From NCBI GenBank assembly GCA_947631195.1, contig CANRKK010000005.1:32958-96957 (forward strand): a stretch of DNA of 64,000 bases. The letters are read 5' to 3'. The first letter of the stretch is position 1. Each line of letters begins with the position of its first letter. The position numbers and the translations under genes are program-made. Below, one piece after another: positions 25,122-33,014 of this stretch. Below the pieces are notes generated by a model that was not told the DNA's origin, ran no database searches, and saw only the letters and a list, made by a program, of their open reading frames with translations. The DNA comes from an uncultured Clostridia bacterium (GTDB lineage Bacteria > Bacillota > Clostridia > Christensenellales > Borkfalkiaceae).

Positions 25122-25415
25122 ATGCTGACGTCAAAACAGCGTTCAAAATTAAAAAGCCTTGCCGCTAACCTGTCGCCGATAGGGCAGGTGGGCAAGGAAG
25201 GCATAGGCGAAAATATGCTTGCAGGTTTTTCGGACTGTCTCGAAAAGCGCGAGCTCATAAAAATAAACATACTCGAAAACGCAGGCGGCGACCCGCAGGA
25301 AATAGGCAGGGCGCTTGCCGAAAAATTAAACGCCGAGTGCGTAATAGTGATAGGCAGAAAGGCCGTTTTATACCGCAGGTCCCAAAGAAAGGACGCCGAG
25401 CACATTTACCTTTGA
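25122..25415 (+). CDS. yhbY: CRM-domain RNA-binding protein YhbY
   Basis: 97 residues comprising one CRM domain: LTSKQRSKLKSLAANLSPIGQVGKEG, then the helix ENMLAGFSDCLEKRELIKINIL, and CVIVIGRKAVLYRRS. The GxxG-like loop and the final IGRKAVLYR strand are family markers. YhbY associates with pre-50S ribosomes. An AAGGAG site lies 13 nt before the ATG. Its last 10 nt overlap the end of the convergent membrane protein gene, so the operon has to terminate within or beyond that gene. Confidence 0.93.
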   Translation: MLTSKQRSKLKSLAANLSPIGQVGKEGIGENMLAGFSDCLEKRELIKINILENAGGDPQEIGRALAEKLNAECVIVIGRKAVLYRRSQRKDAEHIYL

Positions 25416-26152
25416 CCCACAACCAATGCCGCGGCCGAAAGGATTAAAAGCAGAGATCCGCTCACAATATAATATATGGGGAAGAAGGTAAAATAGCTTA
25501 AAGCCAGCAGTCCCGCGCCCGACCAAAACAGCGGCGCGCAAAGTTTTCTGTTGAAACGCGCCTTGATTTTTTTCAGCGGCCCCACCTTTTCGGGCCCCTC
25601 GTAAACGTATTTGTCGGGCAAGAGATTATTTTCCTTAAGGGCAGAATATACCCCGTCTATGCCCGTAATTTCAATCAAAAAATTTGCCGCGAGGGCGGCC
25701 GCCCCCGCCGAACTTTTGGCGCAGTATATGTGCTTTTTCCCGTCAAAACGGTACTTGATCACTTTTGCGACGTCGTCCTCGGTCAAGGGCTCCATCTTAA
25801 AGCAAAAAAAGTTTGCGGTATCCCCCGCAACGATTTTTTGCCCGCTTATTTTGGCTTCGCTCCCCCAAAGATTTTTAAACAGCCTCTTGATATATACGTC
25901 CGAAGAGAGCGACAGGTGCAGCGCAAGCAGGTTTTTGTTTTTTTCGTCGCGCGACAAAAGCAGGTTTTTGTTTTGTTTTTTGCTTATGTAAACGTAAGCG
26001 AGCGCCCCGAACAAAAGCATGGCGCATATGCCGAAAACCAACGCAAGCGCAACCGACTTCGTATAAAATCTCACGGCGGTAAAAAACAGCAAAAAGGCGC
26101 ATATACCCGCAAACAGCGTATCCAACGCAAGCGGCAAATTCAATCTTTTCAT
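25406..26152 (-). CDS. four-helix membrane protein of unknown function
   Basis: 248 residues. Two hydrophobic helices at the N-terminus (about 8-27 and 33-55), a central cytosolic domain of about 130 residues (NLLLSRDEKNKNLLALHLSLSS... to EGPEKVGPLKKI), and two helices at the C-terminus (about 203-220 and 224-244). The middle domain contains FDGKKHIYCAKSS and might have an alpha/beta restriction-nuclease-like character, but I cannot establish homology. It sits against the flow of the obgE-nadD cluster and overlaps yhbY by 10 nt at the 3' end. The start at 26152 leaves 38 nt to the divergent nadD-yqeK gene. Confidence 0.7.
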   Translation of the reverse strand: MKRLNLPLALDTLFAGICAFLLFFTAVRFYTKSVALALVFGICAMLLFGALAYVYISKKQNKNLLLSRDEKNKNLLALHLSLSSDVYIKRLFKNLWGSEAKISGQKIVAGDTANFFCFKMEPLTEDDVAKVIKYRFDGKKHIYCAKSSAGAAALAANFLIEITGIDGVYSALKENNLLPDKYVYEGPEKVGPLKKIKARFNRKLCAPLFWSGAGLLALSYFTFFPIYYIVSGSLLLILSAAALVVGQR

Positions 26153-26190
26153 ACCTTTTTTATTGACAGCCGTTTAAACATTTATACTAT

Positions 26191-27318
26191 ATGAAAATAG
26201 CGATCTACGGCGGGGCGTTCAACCCCGTGCACAACGAACACGTTAATATGGCGCTCGAAGCAAAGCGCGCGCTCGGTCTGGACAAGGTGATAGTGGTCCC
26301 CACAAACCTCTCCCCGCACAAGAGCGGCTCGCTCACTGTAAGCGCGCGGGACAGATTGCAGATGTGTCGCCTTGCCTTTGAAAAATACGAGGGCTTCGAA
26401 GTTTCGGACTGCGAGATAAAGCGCGGCGGAATAAGCTATTCCTACGTCACCTGCCGCCGCTTTAAAAAGCTATATCCCGGGGCCGACCTGTACTTTATCA
26501 TGGGCGCGGATATGCTCAAAAGTTTCGGCGATTGGAAGGAGCCCGAAGAAATCCTCAAGTGCGTTACCCCGCTCGTGTGCGCCCGCGAAAATTCCGAAGA
26601 ACTCAAAGCGTATATAAGGGCGTTCGGCGCGCGTTTCAAAAGCGGGATTGTATCTTTCGGCTACGTGGGCAAAAGCGTCAGTTCCACAAAGGTCAGGGCG
26701 CTTGCCGCGCTGGGTGAAGATATCTCCGCGTACGTGCCCGAAGAAGTAAAAAACTTAATACGTTCCCGCAAATTATACGCCGTGACGGAGGTTTGGGGAG
26801 TAAAAAAACTTTTGACCGAGGAGCGCTGGCAGCATACCGTGAGGGTGGCCGAACTTGCCGCCAAATACGCGCCCAAGGCAAAGGTTTTCGAGTACGACGC
26901 AATCGTCGCTGCCGCTCTGCACGACTGCGCAAAGTATTTGGGCGAAAGCTCGCCCGAGCTCAAGGGCTTCGACTTCCCCGCGGGCGTTCCCGCACCCGTT
27001 ATGCACCAATATACGGGCGCATACGTCGCCGAACACACCTTCGGGATAAGCGACAAATACGTGCTCAACGCCATCCGCTATCACACCAGCGGCAGGGAAA
27101 ATATGGGCAACCTCGAAAAGTTGATTTTCCTTGCCGACCTGTTGGAGGAGGGCAGGGATTTTGAGGGAGCGGAGTACCTGCGCGGCCTTTTCAAAAAGGA
27201 TATCGACGAATGTCTTTTGGCCGCGTTCGAACACCAGCTCAAGTATCTCGAACAGCAAAAAAAGCCCGTGTACGCTTTAACGAAACGTGCGTATGAATAT
27301 TTAAAAGACCAAAAGTGA
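26191..27318 (+). CDS. nadD: NadD-YqeK fusion: nicotinate-nucleotide adenylyltransferase + HD-domain Ap4A hydrolase
   Basis: 375 residues with two enzymes in one chain. Residues 1-190 are NadD: GGAFNPVHNEHVNMA (the HxxH nucleotidyltransferase motif), VVPTNLSPHK, YFIMGADMLKSFGDW and the KSVSSTKVR motif; it adenylates nicotinate mononucleotide for NAD synthesis. Residues about 203-375 are YqeK: RWQHTVRVAELA, ALHDCAKYL (HD metal motif), HQYTGAYVAEHTFGI and AIRYHTSGRENM. YqeK proteins are symmetrical diadenosine tetraphosphatases. The two are normally separate neighbours (nadD-yqeK-rsfS). TTGACA at about 26164 with a weak TACTAT lies very close upstream; no Shine-Dalgarno site was found. Confidence 0.93.
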   Translation: MKIAIYGGAFNPVHNEHVNMALEAKRALGLDKVIVVPTNLSPHKSGSLTVSARDRLQMCRLAFEKYEGFEVSDCEIKRGGISYSYVTCRRFKKLYPGADLYFIMGADMLKSFGDWKEPEEILKCVTPLVCARENSEELKAYIRAFGARFKSGIVSFGYVGKSVSSTKVRALAALGEDISAYVPEEVKNLIRSRKLYAVTEVWGVKKLLTEERWQHTVRVAELAAKYAPKAKVFEYDAIVAAALHDCAKYLGESSPELKGFDFPAGVPAPVMHQYTGAYVAEHTFGISDKYVLNAIRYHTSGRENMGNLEKLIFLADLLEEGRDFEGAEYLRGLFKKDIDECLLAAFEHQLKYLEQQKKPVYALTKRAYEYLKDQK

Positions 27319-27328
27319 GGTAATAATT

Positions 27329-27679
27329 ATGACAAGTCTCCAAAAAACACAGCTCATCTGCAAAATTTTGTCGTCAAAAAAGGCAAAGGGCATAGTGTAT
27401 CTCGCCGTCGAGGACAAAACCTCTCTTTGCGACTACTTCGTGATCTGCGGCGGTTCCTCCAAAACGCAGGTTAAAGCCATTGCCGAAAATTTGGAAGAAA
27501 AGCTCGAAAAGGAGCACCAAATCACCCCCCGCAGGGCGGAAGGCCTGCGTGAGGGCCGCTGGGCCGTTCTGGACTATGCCGACGTGATAGTCCACGTTTT
27601 CGGCGACGAGGAACGCGATTTCTACAATCTGGAACGCCTTTGGGAGGACGGCAAAAATCTTGTCCGCTACGAGGACTAA
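27329..27679 (+). CDS. rsfS: ribosome silencing factor RsfS
   Basis: 116 residues with the RsfS/YbeB/DUF143 core: LSSKKAKGIVYLAVEDKTSLCDYFVICGGSSKTQVKAIAENLEE and the C-terminal WAVLDYADVIVHVFGDEERDFYNLERLWED. It binds ribosomal protein L14 and prevents joining of the subunits. An AGGTAATAATT ribosome region precedes the start, 10 nt after the NadD-YqeK stop, in the conserved order. Confidence 0.96.
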   Translation: MTSLQKTQLICKILSSKKAKGIVYLAVEDKTSLCDYFVICGGSSKTQVKAIAENLEEKLEKEHQITPRRAEGLREGRWAVLDYADVIVHVFGDEERDFYNLERLWEDGKNLVRYED

Positions 27680-27697
27680 GTCCTGACGGCATGCGCG

Positions 27698-27922
27698 CTA
27701 TTTTTTAAACTCAATCTCCTTCGGATCGGAGTAGGTTTTTTTTGTGCGCTTTCTTTCAACTATATAATAAACGGGCTCGGACTTCTTTTCAGGTTCGGGC
27801 TTTTTTTCTGGCTCGGGCGGCCTCTTCAAGGACAGCAGTCCCAGATAAGTAAGTTTAAGTACGGCAACGAGAATAAAACACAACAAAAAGGTCAAAAACA
27901 GATACAACAGTCCGATAAGCAT
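27698..27922 (-). CDS. small single-pass membrane protein
   Basis: 74 residues from ATG 27922 (or 88 from ATG 27964; neither has a Shine-Dalgarno site). One strong TM helix (LIGLLYLFLTFLLCFILVAV) near the N-terminus is followed by a Pro/Glu/Lys-rich segment with a short repeat (PEPEKKPEPEKKSEP) and a basic end (VERKRTKKTYSDPKEIEF). The shorter start is preferred because TATAAT lies 4 nt upstream, as in the leaderless genes elsewhere in the window. No family was recognised. Confidence 0.5.
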   Translation of the reverse strand: MLIGLLYLFLTFLLCFILVAVLKLTYLGLLSLKRPPEPEKKPEPEKKSEPVYYIVERKRTKKTYSDPKEIEFKK

Positions 27923-27992
27923 ATAAAAATTATAGGGCGCGCCGCACCGAAAAACATAATACATATTGTTATTTTTTGGGAGAAAAAGAATT

Positions 27993-28751
27993 ATGGACGA
28001 TTTTTCGGATTATAAAAAAAACGAGGCCCGTCTCTATGAGGAGTTCAGGCGCAAAATAAACTTACAGGCGGCGTACGCCCAGATAAAGAAGATAGAGTAC
28101 AACCTTGCGGACATCACCACGGGCCTTTCCGCCCTCAAATCCGCCTGCACCGACGCCACAAATCTGCAGCTCGGCGGGGTGTGCGTGGCCCCGAGTTTTG
28201 TAAAGCCCTGCTCGGTGTTCTTGGGCGCGGCGGCTAAAAGAAAGAGCTCGCTCATAGCCTGCATCAGCTATCCCAACGGCGGCGACACGACCGAAATCAA
28301 AGTAAAGGCCGTAAAGCGCGCCATAAAGGACGGCGCGGACGAGGTGGAGGTCACGGCTCCCATCGCCCAGATACGGGACGGAAATTTCCAATACGTAAAG
28401 CGCGAACTCAAAAAACTGCGGCGCGCCGTAAAAAACCGCTCGCTCAGAATCTCCGCCGACTGTTCCCTTTTGACCAAGCACGACATAATGCGCCTGTCGA
28501 TTATCGCCGCGGAGTGCCACGTAAATTCGGTAAAAACTTCCTCGGGCGGCTACGGCGGCGAGGAGGGCCAAACCATAGCCGACGTCCGCTCGGCAGTCAA
28601 GGATAAGTGCACCATCAAGGCGGAGGGGGTCTCGTCCGTAACCGAGCTGTCCGAGGCGGTCGATATGGGCGCGGGAGTAGTGGGCAGCAAAAACGCCCCG
28701 TCCGTTGCGCGCTACATTCTCGCCGCCGCCAAAAACGAAAACCTGGCCTAA
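27993..28751 (+). CDS. deoC: divergent deoxyribose-phosphate aldolase (DeoC-like)
   Basis: 252 residues from ATG 27993, behind GGGAGAAA; a longer frame starts at 27966 without a site. TIM-barrel aldolase of the DeoC/FbaB type. The Schiff-base lysine is Lys181 in NSVKTSSGGYGG and the second lysine is Lys209 in TIKAEG; GGVCVAPSFVKPC and CISYPNGGDTTEIKV match the usual N-terminal motifs. The residue equivalent to the proton-relay Asp102 of the E. coli enzyme is Glu119 (ADEVEVTAP), and SADCSLLTKHD differs from the usual V-I-L-E-T motif. It may act on deoxyribose 5-phosphate or on a related aldehyde. No other deoxynucleoside genes lie nearby. Confidence 0.8.
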   Translation: MDDFSDYKKNEARLYEEFRRKINLQAAYAQIKKIEYNLADITTGLSALKSACTDATNLQLGGVCVAPSFVKPCSVFLGAAAKRKSSLIACISYPNGGDTTEIKVKAVKRAIKDGADEVEVTAPIAQIRDGNFQYVKRELKKLRRAVKNRSLRISADCSLLTKHDIMRLSIIAAECHVNSVKTSSGGYGGEEGQTIADVRSAVKDKCTIKAEGVSSVTELSEAVDMGAGVVGSKNAPSVARYILAAAKNENLA

Positions 28752-28779
28752 CCGCCCTATCTTAAATTTGTCACCGCCC

Positions 28780-28985
28780 GTTAAGCCGTGTTATTTCGCG
28801 CGAGGCGGCTTTGCCGCCGCTGCTCTGCCGAGGGTTCCCTTTGGGAAACAGCAGAACGATATGAATTGCACCGCAATTTTAAAATAATTGAAAAGCAAAT
28901 TAAGCCTTGTCATTTCGAACGATATGAGACCCACGCAGTGGGCGATTGAGTGAGAGAATCCCCCCCGTGGGCTGCTCGGGGCAGG
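28780..28985 (+). repeat. dispersed repeat family A, copy 2
   Basis: Contains TTAAGCCGTGTTATTTCG, CTGCCGAGGGTTCCCTTTGG, GATATGAATTG, a second TTAAGCCTTGTCATTTCG and the tail AATCCCCCCCGTGGGCTGCT. These are the same modules as in the array at 15893-16255 and the block at 40237-40640, in the same order. It lies in the 370-bp gene-free gap between deoC and the helicase gene. Confidence 0.85.
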
Positions 28986-29009
28986 ATAAGACGATAACCA
29001 AAAAAATCT

Positions 29010-29089
29010 TTTGGGCATACCGTGCGTTACAACCTCAACTTACGTTAGCCATTCATTCCGCTTGCGCTACGGGCGCATTTCAACACGCA
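29010..29089 (+). repeat. dispersed repeat family B, copy 2
   Basis: Core GTGCGTTACAACCTCAACTT, then ACGTTAGCCATTCATTCCGC, matching copies at 18851 and 39941. It abuts the helicase-gene terminator hairpin at 29098. Confidence 0.85.
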
Positions 29090-29097
29090 AAATTAAG

Positions 29098-29122
29098 GCG
29101 GCGGGGCGCAACGCCCCGCCGC
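29098..29122 (-). terminator. intrinsic terminator of the helicase gene
   Basis: Perfect 11-bp GC stem (29098-29108 with 29112-29122) with a CAA loop, touching the stop codon; on the minus strand followed by CCTTAATTTTG. Confidence 0.8.
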
Positions 29123-30337
29123 TTATCTTACAATAATTAATTTATCCTTGGCCCTCGTTATAGCCGTGTACAGCCAGCGGCTCTTGTCCTCTTTAAAGGC
29201 GTAGCTCTCGTCAAAAACAATCACGTTGTCAAATTCCGAGCCCTGCGCCTTGTGGCAGGAAATGCAATAGCCGTATTCAAAGCGGTTTAAAGTAAACGCG
29301 CCCGTCGGCTCGCCGTTCTCGTCCGTCTTTTCAAAGTAGTCGCCCCGCTTATACCAATATTTGCCCACGATAAATATCCCCGCGTCAAAGGGCAGGGCCT
29401 CTGGGCAGCTCTCCTCCAAAAAATCGGGAGTAAAGGTCATAAACCCGATGCTCTTTTCGGTGTCGTAAAAAGTATCGTGCGCCGTGCCAATTATGCCGTT
29501 TACAAGGTTGAATTTCTTTTCGCCGTCTATATATGTTTCCCAGTTGTTCTGCGTGCAAATCAGTTTGTCACCGTCCTGCGGCAGCGCGCCCAGCCCCTTA
29601 TATCCGCGCACCTCGTCGTTTATCTGCGCCCGCGTCTTGTTTATTCCGCAAATTATCTGGTCGGCGTTCAAAAGCGACTGCCTGCGCCTTTCCCCCGTAA
29701 AAAGTTTTTTGGAAATCACCGCCACGCTGTCACCGTACCGCCCGTACGGGATATATACACCCTCGCGCGCCATTTTTGAAAGTTGTATTATGGGGTTGTC
29801 CAGCTCCTGCCGCACAATCTTTTCAAGCGTAAAATCGGGATATTTAAGGCAGCTGTTAAATCCTTCCACGGGCGGCAGCTGCGCGTTGTCGCCGCACAGC
29901 AGCAGTTTCACCCCGAACCTCGCCAAATCGGCGATCACGTCGTCCGACACCATCGAGGCCTCGTCCAAAACTATCAGCCTTATGTCCTTGTCTATGCTCT
30001 CGCGTCGCTTAAACGTCAGTTTTTCCACAACCATTTTTTTGCCGTTTACCACAACTTCCTGTTCGGTTGCGATTGACTGGTATATTAGCCTGTGCAGGGT
30101 GGTGGCGGGGATCCCCGCGCGTATCAGCACCGTAGCCGACTTGCCCGTGGGCGTAACGAACGCCGCGCTGCTGTCCGCTTTCAGGCCGAGCGCGTCCACA
30201 ACCACGCTCTTTAACAGGGTGGTCTTGCCAGTCCCCGCATAGCCCGCCAACACGAAGATTTGGTCGGGCGAACGGAAAAACCAGTCTACTATCAGCCTGT
30301 ACGCTTTAAATTGGTCGTCGGTAAATGTGTAACCCAT
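29123..30337 (-). CDS. RecD/Dda-like superfamily 1B DNA helicase
   Basis: 404 residues from ATG 30337. Helicase motifs: Q-type start FTDDQFKAYRLIVDWF, Walker A VLAGYAGTGKTTLL, motif Ia FVTPTGKSATVL, Walker B LIVLDEASMVSD, motif III LLLCGDNAQLPPV, and near the C-terminus the RecD-type motif V/VI segment GYCISCHKAQGSEFDNVIV and RWLYTAITRAKDKLIIV. The size and layout resemble phage T4 Dda and stand-alone RecD-like helicases (5'-3' polarity), without RecD2 N-terminal extensions. The start has no ribosome site but lies 6 nt after TATAAT (30349-30344), so a leaderless mRNA is likely. It is the only gene of its transcript. Confidence 0.9.
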   Translation of the reverse strand: MGYTFTDDQFKAYRLIVDWFFRSPDQIFVLAGYAGTGKTTLLKSVVVDALGLKADSSAAFVTPTGKSATVLIRAGIPATTLHRLIYQSIATEQEVVVNGKKMVVEKLTFKRRESIDKDIRLIVLDEASMVSDDVIADLARFGVKLLLCGDNAQLPPVEGFNSCLKYPDFTLEKIVRQELDNPIIQLSKMAREGVYIPYGRYGDSVAVISKKLFTGERRRQSLLNADQIICGINKTRAQINDEVRGYKGLGALPQDGDKLICTQNNWETYIDGEKKFNLVNGIIGTAHDTFYDTEKSIGFMTFTPDFLEESCPEALPFDAGIFIVGKYWYKRGDYFEKTDENGEPTGAFTLNRFEYGYCISCHKAQGSEFDNVIVFDESYAFKEDKSRWLYTAITRAKDKLIIVR

Positions 30338-30343
30338 ACAAAA

Positions 30344-30373
30344 ATTATAACTTATAAACAACTGTTTGCGCAA
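30344..30373 (-). promoter_or_regulatory. promoter for a leaderless helicase mRNA
   Basis: Minus-strand TTGCGC (30373-30368), 18-nt spacer, TATAAT (30349-30344), and ATG 6 nt later. Confidence 0.65.
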
Positions 30374-30423
30374 CTTAAAATCGGTGCATTTGCCAAAAAA
30401 TTAATCAAATTTTTCCAACGCTA

Positions 30424-30452
30424 TTGACTACGGGTGGTTTATGGGCTATAAT
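30424..30452 (+). promoter_or_regulatory. promoter of pgi
   Basis: TTGACT (30424-30429), 17-nt spacer, TATAAT (30447-30452), 45 nt before the pgi start, which has a TGGAGGAAA ribosome site. Confidence 0.85.
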
Positions 30453-30497
30453 ATCATTTGGAAATTTGCTATAAAGCAATCAATGGAGGAAATATAA

Positions 30498-31934
30498 ATG
30501 GCATATAAAACCAAAGAATGGCGCAACTCGATGCGCGTCACCGTGGACTACAACTATATGATGTCCAAATCCCTTGGCGACAAAGGCATAACCGACGCCG
30601 AACTCCGCGCAGTAAAGGACAAGGCGCAGGAAGCCTTTGATTACGTGGCTGCAAACCGCGGCAGGGACGACCTGTTTATGGGCTGGACGGAGCTCCCCTA
30701 CAATCAGGATGCGATCGTAAACGACATTCTTCAAACGGCAAAGGAAGTAAGAAAAAAGTTTAAATATTTTGTGGTGCTCGGCATCGGCGGCAGCGCCCTC
30801 GGCCCCATAATGGCGTTCAACGCTTTAAAGCACCTTCACTATAACGAACTTCCCCAAAGGGAGCGCGGCGGCCCCAAGTTTTATGTTGAAGACAACGTCG
30901 ACCCCGTCAGAATGCAGGCCCTGCTCGACATAATCGAGCCCGAAAAAACCTGCTTTAACGTAATTTCAAAGTCGGGCGCGACTTCCGAAACGATGGCGCA
31001 ATTTTTGATTATTGCCGACATACTTCAGAAGAAGGGCGTAAACCTTCCCGACAATATGATATTCACGACCGACGCTTGCCGCGGCAACCTCATAAAGATT
31101 GACGACAAGTTCGGCGGCAAATTCAAAAAGTACGTGCTTCCCGACGGCGTCGGCGGCAGATTTTCCGAGCTGTGCCCCGTAGGCCTTCTTCCTGCAGCCG
31201 TTTTGGGCATCGACATAAAGGGCATGCTGGCAGGCGCGGCGTATATGGACAATCTTTGCTCCAAGCCCAGCGTTGCCAAAAACCCCGCCCTCGCGTGCGC
31301 CGCGCTTCAATATATCTGCATGCAGCAGGGCAAAAATATTCACGTGATGATGCCTTATTCCGACAACTTAAAGCTGATGTCGGACTGGTACTGCCAGCTT
31401 TGGGCTGAATCTCTCGGCAAGGCCGTAGACTATGCGGGCAACACCGTAAACGCAGGTACGACCCCCGTTAAATCTCTGGGCGTAACCGACCAGCACTCGC
31501 AGGTTCAGCTCTACATAGAGGGTCCTTTCGACAAGGTAATAACGTTTATCTCCGTAAAGAAGTATGCAACCGAAATGCCCATCGCCCACGGCTGCGAGGA
31601 TATCCCCGACGTAGGCTTCCTCGGCGGCCACACGATGGAGGAACTCATACAGGCGGAAAACAAGGCGACGGCGTACGCTCTCATGCGCGCGGGCAGAATG
31701 AACTACACGATAGAGCTGCCCGAAGTCAACGCTTTCACGCTCGGCCAGCTGATGTATCTGCTTGAACTGCAGACGGCATATGCGGGCGCGATGCTCAATA
31801 TCGACACTTTCAACCAGCCCGGCGTTGAAAACGGCAAAAAGGCAACTTTTGCCCTTCTCGGCAAAAAGGGTTACGAGGACAAGAAGCGCGAAATAGATTC
31901 CGCTCCTCCCATCGACGACAAGTACATTGTTTAA
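30498..31934 (+). CDS. pgi: glucose-6-phosphate isomerase
   Basis: 478 residues with the PGI signatures VVLGIGGSALGP, VISKSGATSETMAQF, DGVGGRFSELCPVGLLPAA (family pattern), the LGVTDQHSQVQLYIEGP segment and a C-terminal catalytic-lysine region around NIDTFNQPGVENGKK. It interconverts glucose 6-phosphate and fructose 6-phosphate. The start is set by a strong ribosome site and promoter. It is followed by a hairpin and then an alpha/beta hydrolase gene. Confidence 0.97.
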   Translation: MAYKTKEWRNSMRVTVDYNYMMSKSLGDKGITDAELRAVKDKAQEAFDYVAANRGRDDLFMGWTELPYNQDAIVNDILQTAKEVRKKFKYFVVLGIGGSALGPIMAFNALKHLHYNELPQRERGGPKFYVEDNVDPVRMQALLDIIEPEKTCFNVISKSGATSETMAQFLIIADILQKKGVNLPDNMIFTTDACRGNLIKIDDKFGGKFKKYVLPDGVGGRFSELCPVGLLPAAVLGIDIKGMLAGAAYMDNLCSKPSVAKNPALACAALQYICMQQGKNIHVMMPYSDNLKLMSDWYCQLWAESLGKAVDYAGNTVNAGTTPVKSLGVTDQHSQVQLYIEGPFDKVITFISVKKYATEMPIAHGCEDIPDVGFLGGHTMEELIQAENKATAYALMRAGRMNYTIELPEVNAFTLGQLMYLLELQTAYAGAMLNIDTFNQPGVENGKKATFALLGKKGYEDKKREIDSAPPIDDKYIV

Positions 31935-31948
31935 AAAAAGATAGGGCG

Positions 31949-31970
31949 CAGGGCGGCGGCAGCCGCCCTG
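31949..31970 (+). terminator. intrinsic terminator of pgi
   Basis: A 9-bp GC stem (31949-31957 with 31962-31970) with a GGCA loop, followed by TAACTTTTAA. Confidence 0.7.
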
Positions 31971-31986
31971 TAACTTTTAAAAAAGT

Positions 31987-32961
31987 ATGACTGCTGTTTA
32001 TATCACGGTTATCGCCGTCGTCGGCGCGATAATTTTTATCAATTTAATATTGCTTTTGCTTGCGCTTTTCATCAAAAAGGCGGCATTCGGGTCGCGTTGC
32101 GATAAAAACCCCCTTTTAAAATATTTTTCGGCGGAAGATTTCAACCTGTCGCAAAAGGTTATTGACGTTGCCCAACCGCAAAAAAACCAATATATCCGCG
32201 CTGTTTTATACAAAAAGAACGGGGCGGCGCCGCGGGACGAACTCATAGTTTTCTGCCACGGAATGGGCCCGGGGCAGGTCGCCTACACCACCGAAATAGC
32301 CTATTTTTGCAACTTGGGCTATGCGGTATTCGCGCCCGACTACTACGGCTGCAACCTCTCCGACGGAAAAAACATAAAAAATTTCAAAAACGGCGCCGAT
32401 TCCGTTGCCGCCGCCGTGCTCTATGCCCGCGAAAATTTTACGGGCTACAAAAAGATCTATCTCGTGGGGCACAGCTGGGGAGGCTATGCCGCGCTCGTTG
32501 CGGCGGAGCAGGCGGGGGCGGACAAGGTTGTCGCCCTTTCCGCGCCGGACAGGCCCGAAAAGGCAATCTACGGCGCGGCCGCGGGCAGGCTGCCCAAGTT
32601 TTTGGCCAAACTTCTCTATCCCTATATAGCTCTTGTCTGCGGGGGGAGGTCGGCTGCGGAGAGCGCGCAAAGTATTTCCTCGCCCGTGCTGTTGGTGCAG
32701 GGTGAAAAGGACGCCGTCGTGTCGCCGCAAAATTCCGTTTATTCTTTGGCGCAGGGCGGAAATATAAAAAAACTCGAAGTAAAGGACCGCGGCCACAACC
32801 CCTACAACAGCGTAAACGCCGAAAAAATGCTGGGCGAACTCATGGGCAAACTTGCAAAAGCAAAGGAGACGGGGGAGGAATATTTCAAAAACTTCGATTT
32901 TTCGGCCGCCACGGAGGAAGATATCGCGGTAATGGAAGAAATAGCGCGGTTTTTGGCTTAA
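31987..32961 (+). CDS. membrane-anchored alpha/beta hydrolase
   Basis: 324 residues. An N-terminal TM helix (about residues 5-28) anchors a serine hydrolase domain: the oxyanion region VFCHGMGPGQ, nucleophile elbow LVGHSWGGYAA, an acid in QGEKDAVVSP and a final His in DRGHNPYNS. This is a complete alpha/beta-hydrolase triad. A small cap near SAPDRPEKAIYGAAAG is visible. The substrate is unknown; esterase or lipase activity is the general expectation. No strong ribosome site lies upstream, and the gene starts 16 nt after the pgi hairpin. Confidence 0.83.
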   Translation: MTAVYITVIAVVGAIIFINLILLLLALFIKKAAFGSRCDKNPLLKYFSAEDFNLSQKVIDVAQPQKNQYIRAVLYKKNGAAPRDELIVFCHGMGPGQVAYTTEIAYFCNLGYAVFAPDYYGCNLSDGKNIKNFKNGADSVAAAVLYARENFTGYKKIYLVGHSWGGYAALVAAEQAGADKVVALSAPDRPEKAIYGAAAGRLPKFLAKLLYPYIALVCGGRSAAESAQSISSPVLLVQGEKDAVVSPQNSVYSLAQGGNIKKLEVKDRGHNPYNSVNAEKMLGELMGKLAKAKETGEEYFKNFDFSAATEEDIAVMEEIARFLA

Positions 32962-32979
32962 ATTGCATTTTAAAAACTA

Positions 32980-33008
32980 TTGACAAACAGGCGGCTTTAT
33001 AATATACT
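32980..33008 (+). promoter_or_regulatory. promoter of the polyamine operon
   Basis: TTGACA (32980-32985), 17-nt spacer, TATACT (33003-33008). The predicted transcription start is near 33015, about 277 nt before the first gene. Confidence 0.8.
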
Positions 33009-33014
33009 TTAAGC

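Noticed and set aside
25406..25415. Overlap of yhbY with the next gene as frameshift evidence
   Set aside because: The 10-nt overlap is between convergent genes; both frames are intact and the overlap is normal.
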